A stretch of 21,833 bases of DNA from an uncultured Bacilli bacterium (GTDB taxonomy: Bacteria > Bacillota_I > Bacilli_A > RF39 > UBA660). The stretch is taken from NCBI GenBank assembly GCA_947624475.1, contig CANQKK010000003.1:1-21833 (forward strand), read 5' to 3'. Positions 7,592-15,311 of the stretch are shown here, in pieces (the first letter of the stretch is position 1; each line of letters opens with the position of its first letter). The notes under the pieces are model-generated. The model ran no database searches, was not told where the DNA came from, and saw nothing but the letters and a program-made list of their open reading frames with translations. The translations under genes and the position numbers were made by a program.

Positions 7592-9145
7592 ATGAACGGT
7601 ACGCTTTTCTCCATTTTACTATTTGCTTTTGGATTAATATTGGGATTTGGTTTAGTATTTATTGTTAATTTTATTAAGAAAAAGAATCAACAAGTAAAGG
7701 CTGATTCAATAGTTGATAATGCTAAGAAAGATGCTGATAAAATTAAGAGAGATTCTCTATTTGAAACTAAAGAGGAAATTCATAAATTAAAAATGGATGC
7801 CGACAGAGAAATTAAAGAGAAAAAACGAGAAGTTAAGGAGCAGGAAGAGAGGCTTCTACAGAGAGAAAATAATATTGATAGAAGAGATCTTGCACTTCAA
7901 AATAGGGAAAATTCTCTCGAAGAGAGAGAAAATGGGCTTTTAGAAAAACAACAAAAAATTCAAGAAGCAAAAGAAGAAATGGAAGAACTTAAGAAAAAAG
8001 AACTTGAAGAATTAGAGAAGATAGGTAAGTACAGCAAAGATCAGGCAAGAGATGCAATTATGAAAATGGTCGAAGAGAAGATGTCTAAAGAGATAGCAGC
8101 ATATATCAAAGAGATGGAGGCAGAGGCTAAACTTGAAGTTCAGGAAAAATCGAAAGAATTACTTGTCGGAACAATGCAAAAGTATGCTGCCGATATAACT
8201 AGTGAGCAGACGGTATCAGTTATTGCTCTTCCTAATGATGAAATGAAGGGTAGATTAATTGGTAGAGAAGGAAGAAATATTAGGACAATAGAGTCGGTTA
8301 CGGGAGTTGATTTGATTATCGACGATACTCCAGAGGCTATTGTTATTTCTAGTTTTGATCCTTTGCGAAGAGAAATTGCAAGACTTACTTTAGAGACTCT
8401 TATTAAAGATGGAAGAATTCATCCTGCTAGAATAGAAGAGTTATATGCTAAGACTTGTGCCGATGTTAAGCAGACTATCAAAGAATATGGTAAAAATGCT
8501 ATATACGAACTTGGACTATCGAGAATGGACCCTGAACTTGTCGAAATTGTCGGTAAGTTACATTTTAGAAGTAGTTATGGTCAAAATGCTCTAAATCATT
8601 CGATGGAAGTTGCTAATTTAGCGGGTATTCTCGCTTCAGAACTTGGAGAAAATGTAAATCTTGCTAAGAGAGCGGGACTTCTTCACGATATTGGAAAAGC
8701 AATTGATTTTGAGATGGAAGGTAGCCATGTTAAGATAGGTGTCGATTTGGCTAAAAAATATGGTGAAGATGAAGTTGTTATCAATGCTATTGCATCACAT
8801 CATGGGGATACCGAACCTACTAGTGTTATTTCTTCAATAGTTGCAATTGCGGATACTATTTCGGCTTCGAGACCAGGGGCTAGAAATGACTCTTCAGAAA
8901 ACTATATTCAGAGACTCGAACAACTCGAAGAAATAGGAAATGGGATTTCGGGAGTTGATAAGGCTTATGCGGTTCAAGCAGGAAGAGAACTTAGAGTTAT
9001 GGTAAAACCGGAAGAAGTAGATGATTTAACTGCTCATCAGATAGCGAGAGAAATCAAAGAGAAAATTGAAAATGAACTTAAGTATCCGGGAACAATTAAG
9101 GTTACAGTAATAAGAGAAACGAGAGCTTCAGAAGAAGCAAAATAG
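7592..9145 (+). CDS. rny: Ribonuclease Y
   Basis: RNase Y is the membrane-bound endoribonuclease that starts mRNA decay in most Bacillota. The 517-aa protein has the full domain order: an N-terminal membrane helix (about 5-27) followed by KKKNQ, a long charged coiled coil (about 30-200), a KH RNA-binding domain with GRLIGREG (GxxG at 224-227), and an HD phosphohydrolase domain with HDIGKAID (His365, Asp366), SHVKIG and ASHHGD. The C-terminus ends PGTIKVTVIRETRASEEAK. GGAGG at 7580-7584 gives a clear start. No terminator is visible before the next operon's promoter, which begins within 15 bases of the stop. Confidence 0.97.
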   Translation: MNGTLFSILLFAFGLILGFGLVFIVNFIKKKNQQVKADSIVDNAKKDADKIKRDSLFETKEEIHKLKMDADREIKEKKREVKEQEERLLQRENNIDRRDLALQNRENSLEERENGLLEKQQKIQEAKEEMEELKKKELEELEKIGKYSKDQARDAIMKMVEEKMSKEIAAYIKEMEAEAKLEVQEKSKELLVGTMQKYAADITSEQTVSVIALPNDEMKGRLIGREGRNIRTIESVTGVDLIIDDTPEAIVISSFDPLRREIARLTLETLIKDGRIHPARIEELYAKTCADVKQTIKEYGKNAIYELGLSRMDPELVEIVGKLHFRSSYGQNALNHSMEVANLAGILASELGENVNLAKRAGLLHDIGKAIDFEMEGSHVKIGVDLAKKYGEDEVVINAIASHHGDTEPTSVISSIVAIADTISASRPGARNDSSENYIQRLEQLEEIGNGISGVDKAYAVQAGRELRVMVKPEEVDDLTAHQIAREIKEKIENELKYPGTIKVTVIRETRASEEAK

Positions 9146-9156
9146 TTTCTTTTTTC

Positions 9157-9185
9157 TTTACTTTTACTAGTAAAGATGTTATACT
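9157..9185 (+). promoter_or_regulatory. Promoter of the ftsY operon, with a palindrome in the spacer
   Basis: TTTACT (9157-9162), a 17-bp spacer and TATACT (9180-9185) form a sigma-A-type promoter just after rny. The spacer contains TTTACTAGTAAA (9163-9174), a perfect 12-bp palindrome that could be an operator. The predicted transcript start (about 9192) excludes the in-frame ATG at 9176 as a translation start. Confidence 0.5.
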
Positions 9186-9208
9186 TTAATAGTAAAGGTT
9201 GTGTAAAA

Positions 9209-9559
9209 ATGAGTAGTAGTGAAAAGATTGTTAAATGTACTTTTGATGATAGATTTATCGGTTTGTATGGAGAAGAAAGAGGATATAGTTGTGGAGAAAA
9301 TTTCTTACTTGAGCCTAATAATATCTATAAAATTTTGGGAGTCGATTATTTTGGCGATGATTTGACGCAGTATTATTCGATTTGTCCAAAATGTGGGTGC
9401 ATGACACTTTTAGATGACGATGTTATTACCGCGGAAGAAAAATTAGTGGCAGATAAAAACTTAGAAGAAAATCCTTATATGTTGTTGATGAATCGTTTAA
9501 AATCAGAGTTTATTTATTTGCAGATGAGTGGTAAAAAAGTACGAAAATTAGTTAGGTAA
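9209..9559 (+). CDS. Small cysteine-containing protein, unknown function
   Basis: This is the first gene of the ftsY operon. I take ATG 9209 (116 aa, MSSSEKIVKC) as the start: AAAGG lies 9-10 nt upstream, while the ATG at 9176 falls inside the promoter. Cysteines stand at 10, 28, 59, 62 and 64, the last three in CPKCGC. A metal site using CPKC plus one or two of the earlier cysteines is plausible, but this is not a standard two-CxxC zinc ribbon. The middle is acidic (LLDDDVITAEE) and the end basic (KKVRKLVR). No family recognised. It ends 24 bases before ftsY. Confidence 0.7.
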   Translation: MSSSEKIVKCTFDDRFIGLYGEERGYSCGENFLLEPNNIYKILGVDYFGDDLTQYYSICPKCGCMTLLDDDVITAEEKLVADKNLEENPYMLLMNRLKSEFIYLQMSGKKVRKLVR

Positions 9560-9583
9560 AGATAGATTTGATAAGGAGGTTTT

Positions 9584-10546
9584 ATGGGATTATTCAGTAA
9601 GATAAAAAATGCTTTCAGTAAAGATAAAGAGGCTGAAAAGTATGATAAGGGTCTTACTAAGACGAGAAGGGAATTTGCAACTGAGATAAGTAACTTGTCT
9701 CGAAAATATCGAAATATCGATGAGGATTATTTTGAAGAATTGGAAAATATCCTTATTATGGCAGATATTGGTGTCAATACGGTTATGAAGTTTGTCGATA
9801 AACTTAGAACGAGAGTTAAAGAAGAAAAAATAAAAGATACTGATACTTTGAAAGAGATTATTGTCGATGAGCTTCTCATAATGTACGTCGATAGTGGTAT
9901 TTTAGATAGTAAGATAAAATATAGTGAAAAAGGACCTACGGTTATTTTATTTATTGGAGTAAATGGTGTTGGAAAGACGACTAGTATCGGTAAAATTGCT
10001 AGTAAAATGAAAAAAGAGGGGAAAAGGGTATTACTTGTTGCTGGCGATACTTTTAGAGCGGGAGCAATCGAACAGATAAATAAATGGGGAGAAAAAATAG
10101 ATGTTCCCGTAGTTAGTACTTCTTCTAAAGATCCTTCCGCTACTGTATACGATGGTATAAATCTTGCTCTAAAAGAGGGATACGATGCTGTTCTCGTCGA
10201 TACGGCAGGTAGACTACAAAATAAAGTTAATTTGATGAATGAACTTGGTAAAATAAACAACGTTATTAAAAAATTAATACCTGATGCTCCTCATGAGACA
10301 ATGCTAGTTATCGATGCGACAACGGGGCAAAATGGAATTGCTCAGGCAAAGGCTTTTAATGAGGTAACCAATGTTACGGGAATAATTTTGACAAAGTTAG
10401 ATGGTACCGCTAAAGGTGGAATTGTCCTTGCTATCCGTGAAGAAGTTAATATACCGGTTAAATTTGTTGGACTAGGTGAGAGAGAAGAAGATTTAGAACC
10501 ATTTGATATTGAAAAATATATTTATGGATTATTTAAAGATTTATAG
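9584..10546 (+). CDS. ftsY: Signal recognition particle receptor FtsY
   Basis: FtsY is the SRP-type GTPase that docks ribosome-SRP complexes at the membrane for co-translational insertion by SecYEG. The 320-aa protein has a short amphipathic N-terminus (MGLFSKIKNAF) without the long acidic A domain, then the N domain four-helix bundle. The G domain has G1 GVNGVGKTT from 125, DTFRAGA, G3 DTAGR at 206-210 and G4 TKLDGTAKGG, ending with GLGEREEDLEPFD. AAGGAGGT stands only 3 bases before the ATG, but no later start fits. It is followed within 14 bases by the next gene. Its partner ffh is not next to ylxM as it is in most Bacillota. Confidence 0.96.
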   Translation: MGLFSKIKNAFSKDKEAEKYDKGLTKTRREFATEISNLSRKYRNIDEDYFEELENILIMADIGVNTVMKFVDKLRTRVKEEKIKDTDTLKEIIVDELLIMYVDSGILDSKIKYSEKGPTVILFIGVNGVGKTTSIGKIASKMKKEGKRVLLVAGDTFRAGAIEQINKWGEKIDVPVVSTSSKDPSATVYDGINLALKEGYDAVLVDTAGRLQNKVNLMNELGKINNVIKKLIPDAPHETMLVIDATTGQNGIAQAKAFNEVTNVTGIILTKLDGTAKGGIVLAIREEVNIPVKFVGLGEREEDLEPFDIEKYIYGLFKDL

Positions 10547-10560
10547 AAAGGGATACGATT

Positions 10561-10992
10561 ATGAAAAAAGAAAAGAAAGAAGTAAAGATTCAGAAAAAAG
10601 ATGATTTGGAGAAAGAAAAAGGTTCTAGTAGTAAAAAAAATAGTGAAAGTAAGTCCGATAGTAAAAAGGATGTCAAATCAAAAAATAGTGCGGTAGCACG
10701 GAAAAAGAAGCAAGAAGATAAATATAAAGTAGTAGATTCTGGTAAGATGCGCAAGGTGGAAATTGTCGTTACTTCTGTTATTGGAGTGATATTTTTAATT
10801 CTTTTGTTTTTTGCTATTACTGATGAAGTATTTATTCCTGCTGCTCTAATTTCTTTTGCAATGTTATTATTTTGTATATGTTACTATTATATTGAGAATG
10901 AGAGTAAGAAGAAGATGGTATATATTTTGTTCTCGTTGGGGGTATTACTCATCGTGATAGAAGTTATCTTTACTTTGATTAAGGTTTACTAA
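10561..10992 (+). CDS. Three-helix membrane protein with a charged N-terminal tail, unknown function
   Basis: The 143-aa protein has a very basic, low-complexity N-terminal tail (residues 1-63, mostly K, E, S, D), then three predicted membrane helices at about 66-85, 90-110 and 119-140. The tail is probably cytoplasmic and disordered and might bind RNA, ribosomes or the SRP receptor; that is inference from composition and from its place between ftsY and ylxM. The stop overlaps the ylxM start (TAATG, 1 base shared), which suggests translational coupling. I know no named family. Confidence 0.75.
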   Translation: MKKEKKEVKIQKKDDLEKEKGSSSKKNSESKSDSKKDVKSKNSAVARKKKQEDKYKVVDSGKMRKVEIVVTSVIGVIFLILLFFAITDEVFIPAALISFAMLLFCICYYYIENESKKKMVYILFSLGVLLIVIEVIFTLIKVY

Positions 10993-11285
10993 TGGAAGAA
11001 GTTAATTATTTAGTAATGCTCTATGATTTTTATGGAGAACTTTTGACAGATAGGCAAAGACAATTTTTTGAAGACTATTATTTTAATAATTTGTCACTTG
11101 GCGAGATAAGTGAGAATACTGGTTTAAGTAGAAATGCTATTCATAAGAATATTAAAAATAGTGAAGATAAACTTATGTTTTATGAGGAAAAATTAGAATT
11201 ATATAAAAAGAGGAAAATACTCGAAAGTGTTATAAAAGATATCAACAATGAGGATATTATTAAAAAGATAGAGAACTTATATTGA
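10992..11285 (+). CDS. ylxM: YlxM/UPF0122 family helix-turn-helix protein
   Basis: YlxM is a small protein with a sigma-70 region 4-like helix-turn-helix, found beside ffh or ftsY in Bacillota and reported to stimulate SRP function. The 97 aa contain the typical LLTDRQRQFFEDYYFNNLS start, the helix-turn-helix LGEISENTGLSRNAIHKNI (about 36-54) and a helical, lysine- and glutamate-rich C-terminus. The ATG overlaps the upstream stop, and the stop is a TGA at 11283-11285. In most relatives the next gene is ffh; here it is an AAA+ gene 13 bases later. Confidence 0.9.
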   Translation: MEEVNYLVMLYDFYGELLTDRQRQFFEDYYFNNLSLGEISENTGLSRNAIHKNIKNSEDKLMFYEEKLELYKKRKILESVIKDINNEDIIKKIENLY

Positions 11286-11298
11286 TTGGAGGGATAGA

Positions 11299-12192
11299 AT
11301 GGATTATTCAATATTGGATAGATTTGCAGATAATTTAACTGATGTTACGTATATTACTAATCCCGCTATTGCTAGAGATGATGAAATTAAGAAATTGATT
11401 TTGGTTCTCTTGACACCAGAGAAATCGGCCGTTTTAGTTGGTAAACCAGGTATTGGTAAAACTGCTATTGTCGAAGGGTTAGCATATAGAATACAAAGAA
11501 ATGAAGTTCCGGAGGCTTTAAAGGGATATACTATATATAGGGTAAATACGACGGCATTAGTTAATAGTAATGGAGAGGAAAATCGTGTTCTCAAGTTGGT
11601 CGAAGAATTAAAAAAAAGAGAGAAAGTTATTCTCTTTATCGATGAGATTCATACTTTGATAGGTAATGATGCTCAGGGAGCACTTGATCTTGCTAATATG
11701 TTTAAAGAAGGACTAAGTAGGGGAACAATTAAGATGATCGGTGCTACTACTACGTATGAATATGAATTGTATATTATGAGAGATAAGGCTTTCTTGAGAA
11801 GATTTGAAAAGGTCGACGTATCGGAGCCGACGGAAGAAATGACGGTAGAGATTCTTCTTAAGACGCTTCCTAAACTAGAAAAACAAACGGGAGCAATTCT
11901 TCCATACACTGACTTTATTAAAGAAAAAATAATGAAATTTATCGTGGGTATGACATCGGAGTTTAAAAGAGTTTATGAAATATCTTCGCGATATCCTGAT
12001 ATTGCTTTGGTAATACTTAGACAATGTTTTTCAAATGCTATATATGAAAATAGAAAGACAGTTAATTTTAAAAATATTTATGATGCTATCAGAACTACAA
12101 AGGCGGTATATCCTGATGTTATAGCAAAAGAAATTGTACGATTTAAAGAAATATTTGAAGATGAGTTAAAAGTAGAGGGTATTAAAATTTAA
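11299..12192 (+). CDS. Stand-alone ClpA/ClpB-type AAA+ ATPase domain
   Basis: The 297-aa protein corresponds to the first AAA+ module (D1 plus lid) of ClpA/B/C proteins. It has Walker A GKPGIGKT at 48-55, Walker B LFIDEIH with Asp115-Glu116, sensor-1 GATT, and an arginine-finger region DKAFLRRFEKV, followed by a helical lid ending near NFKNIYDAI. It lacks the Clp N-domain, the M-domain coiled coil, the second AAA+ module with its LGF/IGF loop for ClpP, and any protease. It is therefore not ClpB or ClpC itself, and the substrate is unknown. TTGGAGGG precedes the ATG. It is the last gene of the ftsY operon, 13 bases after ylxM and before a strong terminator. Confidence 0.88.
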   Translation: MDYSILDRFADNLTDVTYITNPAIARDDEIKKLILVLLTPEKSAVLVGKPGIGKTAIVEGLAYRIQRNEVPEALKGYTIYRVNTTALVNSNGEENRVLKLVEELKKREKVILFIDEIHTLIGNDAQGALDLANMFKEGLSRGTIKMIGATTTYEYELYIMRDKAFLRRFEKVDVSEPTEEMTVEILLKTLPKLEKQTGAILPYTDFIKEKIMKFIVGMTSEFKRVYEISSRYPDIALVILRQCFSNAIYENRKTVNFKNIYDAIRTTKAVYPDVIAKEIVRFKEIFEDELKVEGIKI

Positions 12193-12238
12193 TAATAAAT
12201 GCTTTAATAATAGTTAAAGTGCCATTGATTTTGATTTT

Positions 12239-12273
12239 GAGGTCTTAAAAATGTATTTTGAGGTCTCTTTTTT
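12239..12273 (+). terminator. Rho-independent terminator of the ftsY operon
   Basis: A 12-bp stem (12239-12250 with 12256-12267, three G-U pairs) encloses a 5-nt loop and is followed by T6. The two arms also look like a direct repeat because the G-U pairs let both strands read GAGGTCT. Confidence 0.8.
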
Positions 12274-12296
12274 GTTAAAAATGTTCTTTTTGTTAT

Positions 12297-12324
12297 TTGC
12301 TAATTGTCTTTTATATTATATAAT
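12297..12324 (+). promoter_or_regulatory. Promoter for murE
   Basis: TTGCTA (12297-12302), a 16-bp spacer and a perfect TATAAT (12319-12324) stand 23 bases before the chosen murE ATG. They lie inside the longer in-frame ORF, which argues against its upstream start. Confidence 0.6.
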
Positions 12325-12346
12325 AGTATTGAGAGAGGGTGTAAGT

Positions 12347-13801
12347 ATGCTACTTAAAGATGTTTTAGAGGGTACTTTATACGAAGTGTTAAAGGGAGAC
12401 GTAGATATTAATGTAAGTGGTATTGCATATGATTCGAGAAAAGTAAGTGATGGAGACTTATTTGTTGCTTTGGTAGGTCAAAATAGTGATGGTCATGATT
12501 ATATTGATAATGCTATATCTAATGGTGCTTCTGCTATTGCCGTAGAGCGAGATGTCGATGTGCAAAGTGATGTTATAGTGATTAAGGTATCTGATACGAG
12601 AAGAATTTTATCGGATATTTCGATTAACTTTTTTAGAAAGCCTTATGAAGAACTTACTACTTTGGCAATTACAGGAACTAAGGGGAAGACTACTATTTCA
12701 TGGATGATCAAAAATATTTTAGAAGAAGATGGTAAAAGAGCGGGTATTATTGGAACAATGGGAATATTTTATGATGATAAGCACTATGAAACTGTTAATA
12801 CGACGCCGGAATCTTACGAAATTCAAAAGTATTTACGAGAGATGGTCGATGCTGGTATTCAATATGTAATTATGGAAGTGTCATCACAGGCTCTCAAAGT
12901 AGGACGCGTCGATAAGATGGAATTTGATTATGGAATTTTTACTAATCTAACTAGAGATCATATTGGGGAGGGAGAACACTCTGATATGGAGGATTATATT
13001 TATTCTAAGAGTCTCTTATTTAGACAATGTAAAAAGGGAATATTTAATATCGATGACGAACACTATGATGATATGACTAGGAATTGTACTTGTAGTATAA
13101 ATACTTTTGGTACTAAGAGTGAGGCTGATTTAAAGATAGATGATATTAAGTTACTTAGAGAAAATAATTTTATAGGGGTTTCTGTTAAGACGAGGGGAAT
13201 TATAGATGATGAGTTTCTTGTCAATACGCCAGGAGAGTTTTCGGCCTATAACGGAGTTTGTTCTATTATGGCAGGTTATCTATTGGGCTGTAAGATGGAT
13301 AATATAAAAAAGGCTATTTCAAAAGTTGCCGTAAAAGGAAGAGTGGAGATAGTTCCAGTATCAAATAAATATACAGTAATTATTGATTATGCGCATAATG
13401 GAGTATCGATGGATAATATTCTAAGAACGATAAAGGCTTATAATCCTAAGAAGATTGTCAGTTTGTTTGGAGCAGGTGGCAATAGAAGTAGGGATAGAAG
13501 ATTCGATATGGGCGAAGTATCGGGGAAGTATTCGGATTTGACTATTATAACAGAAGATAATTCACGATTTGAAGATGTTAATGATATTATGGCTGATATT
13601 GAGACGGGTATTAAAAGGACTAATGGAAAGTATATTAAGATAGCGGATAGAATAGAGGCTATTAGATATGCTCTTGATAATGCTGAAGAGGGAGATATTA
13701 TTCTTTTACTTGGTAAAGGGCATGAGACTTATCTAGATAAAAATGGAGAGAAAGTTCATTTTGACGAGAGAGAAGTTATACGAAACATTATAAATAGTTA
13801 A
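12347..13801 (+). CDS. murE: UDP-N-acetylmuramoyl-dipeptide ligase MurE (probably meso-DAP-adding)
   Basis: MurE adds the third residue to the peptidoglycan stem peptide on UDP-MurNAc-L-Ala-D-Glu. I use ATG 12347 (484 aa, MLLKDVLEG): the frame is open to 12251, but the extra 32 residues are hydrophobic, overlap terminator and promoter, and have no SD, whereas GAGAGGGTG lies just before 12347. Domain order is normal: N-terminal YDSRKVSDGDLFVAL, the ATP loop GTKGKTT at 110-116, TNLTRDH in the central domain, KGRVE, and C-terminal GAGGNRSRDRR, GKGHETY. The residue-selecting motif reads D404-N-S-R407, where meso-DAP enzymes have DNPR. The arginine that contacts meso-DAP is kept, so meso-DAP is likely, with a Pro-to-Ser change. 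It is away from mraY and murD. Confidence 0.95.
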   Translation: MLLKDVLEGTLYEVLKGDVDINVSGIAYDSRKVSDGDLFVALVGQNSDGHDYIDNAISNGASAIAVERDVDVQSDVIVIKVSDTRRILSDISINFFRKPYEELTTLAITGTKGKTTISWMIKNILEEDGKRAGIIGTMGIFYDDKHYETVNTTPESYEIQKYLREMVDAGIQYVIMEVSSQALKVGRVDKMEFDYGIFTNLTRDHIGEGEHSDMEDYIYSKSLLFRQCKKGIFNIDDEHYDDMTRNCTCSINTFGTKSEADLKIDDIKLLRENNFIGVSVKTRGIIDDEFLVNTPGEFSAYNGVCSIMAGYLLGCKMDNIKKAISKVAVKGRVEIVPVSNKYTVIIDYAHNGVSMDNILRTIKAYNPKKIVSLFGAGGNRSRDRRFDMGEVSGKYSDLTIITEDNSRFEDVNDIMADIETGIKRTNGKYIKIADRIEAIRYALDNAEEGDIILLLGKGHETYLDKNGEKVHFDEREVIRNIINS

Positions 13802-13855
13802 TTTGTGTTTATTAAAAATTTGTTAAGATATGGTTAAAAAAGAGGAGATGATATT

Positions 13856-15112
13856 ATGGTACCATTTAAAAAAGCAAATATTTTAATTCCTAAGAATGTT
13901 GATATGAAAAAATGGAGTGTTGTAGCATGTGATCAGTATACTAGTGAGCCAGAATATTGGAAAGAAGTAGAGGAAATAGTTGGAGATAGTCCATCTACTC
14001 TTAGAATAACACTTCCAGAGATATTTTTAGAAGAAGATGATGTTGGTTCGCGAATTGAAAAGATTAATAATCAAATGAAAGAATATATTGATAGTGATCT
14101 TTTTGAGGAACTAAATGATGAAATGATTTATTTAGAGAGAACACAAAGTGATGGTAGAGTAAGAGAGGGTCTTATTGGAATGGTCGATTTAGAAGATTAT
14201 TCTTATGAAAAAGAATCACAAAGTCTTATTAGGGCGACAGAAAAGACGGTAATAGAGAGGATACCACCAAGACTCAAGGTAAGAGAAAATGCTCTATTAG
14301 AACTTCCTCATATTATGATTTTGATAGATGATGAAAAAATGGAAATAATTGAAAATCTTAAAAATGAAGTTGGTTATGAGGATATGGTTTACGACTTTGA
14401 CCTTATGGAAAATGGAGGACATATTAGAGGTTATAAACTAGGTGAAGAAGCAATGAAGAGAGTAGAAGAGGGATTAGAAAGGTTAGCTGATAAAGATTAT
14501 TTTGAGAAAAAATATGATGTTAAGGATAAAGGTGTTCTTTTATTTGCAATGGGAGATGGCAATCACTCGCTTGCTACTGCTAAGGCAAATTATGAGAATT
14601 TGAAGAAGTCGTTAGATAGAGAGGAATATTTGAGTCATCCATCGAGATATGCGTTAGTTGAATTGGTAAATTTACATAGTCCGGCACTTGAGTTTGAGCC
14701 AATACATAGAGTTATTTTTGATACTGATTCGGAAAAGTTAATAGAAGAATTATATAAGTATTATGATATTAATGAAGATGGAATAGGACAGGAGTTTGAA
14801 CTCGTAACTAAAAATATGGATAAGAAACTTTATATAACAAATCCTAAATCTAATATTGCAGTTGGTTCTATTCAGATGTTTTTAGATGATTATTTGAAAG
14901 ATAATAAGGGTAAAATTGATTATATTCACGGAGACGATACTACAAAGAAGATGGGAATGGAAGATGGAAATGTTGCTATTTTATTTAAGGTGATGCCAAA
15001 GAGTGAACTGTTTAAAACGGTTATATTAGATGGTGCTCTTCCGAGAAAAACTTTTTCGATGGGACACAGTTACGATAAGAGATATTATTTAGAAGCAAGA
15101 AAGATTAAGTAG
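13856..15112 (+). CDS. DUF1015 family protein
   Basis: The 418-aa protein matches the DUF1015 family. It begins with PFKKANILIPKN and VVACDQYTSEPEYW, has LERTQSDGRVREGLIG in the middle and the signature GDGNHSLATAK (from 233), and ends with HGDD and GALPRKTFSMGHS. Members are widespread in anaerobes and some archaea; one branch (SerK-like) phosphorylates free serine, but I cannot place this protein in it and claim no activity. The length is normal. AGAGGAG precedes the ATG. It starts 54 bases after murE with no terminator between, so it may be co-transcribed; no firm promoter was found in the gap. Confidence 0.85.
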   Translation: MVPFKKANILIPKNVDMKKWSVVACDQYTSEPEYWKEVEEIVGDSPSTLRITLPEIFLEEDDVGSRIEKINNQMKEYIDSDLFEELNDEMIYLERTQSDGRVREGLIGMVDLEDYSYEKESQSLIRATEKTVIERIPPRLKVRENALLELPHIMILIDDEKMEIIENLKNEVGYEDMVYDFDLMENGGHIRGYKLGEEAMKRVEEGLERLADKDYFEKKYDVKDKGVLLFAMGDGNHSLATAKANYENLKKSLDREEYLSHPSRYALVELVNLHSPALEFEPIHRVIFDTDSEKLIEELYKYYDINEDGIGQEFELVTKNMDKKLYITNPKSNIAVGSIQMFLDDYLKDNKGKIDYIHGDDTTKKMGMEDGNVAILFKVMPKSELFKTVILDGALPRKTFSMGHSYDKRYYLEARKIK

Positions 15113-15158
15113 AGATACTTAGTCTTTGATTATTTAGGGTAAAACATTTAAAAACTAG

Positions 15159-15188
15159 TTAAAAAACTATTTACTTATTTCATATAAT
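15159..15188 (+). promoter_or_regulatory. Promoter for rpsB-tsf
   Basis: TTAAAA (15159-15164), an 18-bp spacer and a perfect TATAAT (15183-15188). A transcript from about 15195 would have a leader of roughly 117 nt before the rpsB ATG and would exclude the upstream in-frame ATG at 15189. Confidence 0.6.
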
Positions 15189-15194
15189 ATGGTA

Positions 15195-15311
15195 ATATAT
15201 ACATGGCTTTTCAAAGAAATATACACAAGTGTTGATTTAATTATCCGAGTGCCTATTTGGTGGATATTAAAGAGGAGATACTTGGAAGCAAAACGAAAGG
15301 AGAATGATAAT
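15195..15311 (+). promoter_or_regulatory. Structured 5' leader of rpsB (candidate r-protein autoregulatory element)
   Basis: TTAATTATCC (15237-15246) pairs with GGATATTAA (15262-15270) through nine pairs and one bulged T. Inside, GCC (15251-15253) pairs with GGT (15259-15261), leaving GAGT as a one-sided bulge. A purine-rich AGAGGAG follows the stem, and the real SD AAAGGAG (15296-15302) lies further down. Ribosomal protein leaders of this size often bind their own product; that role is inferred. Confidence 0.4.

Noticed and set aside
9176..9208. ATG 9176 as start of the small cysteine protein
   Set aside because: It lies between the -35 and -10 of the predicted promoter; ATG 9209 has an AAAGG upstream.
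12251..12346. In-frame N-terminal extension of MurE with a hydrophobic stretch
   Set aside because: It overlaps the upstream terminator hairpin and the murE promoter and has no ribosome binding site; MurE proteins begin where ATG 12347 begins.
15203..15235. Short upstream ORF (10 codons) in the rpsB leader
   Set aside because: No SD and no coding character; the stem-loop is the better explanation of the leader.
15189..15311. In-frame extension of S2 starting at ATG 15189
   Set aside because: It starts directly at the -10 element and covers a structured leader; S2 proteins start with the MAVVSM-type sequence at 15312, which has a good SD.
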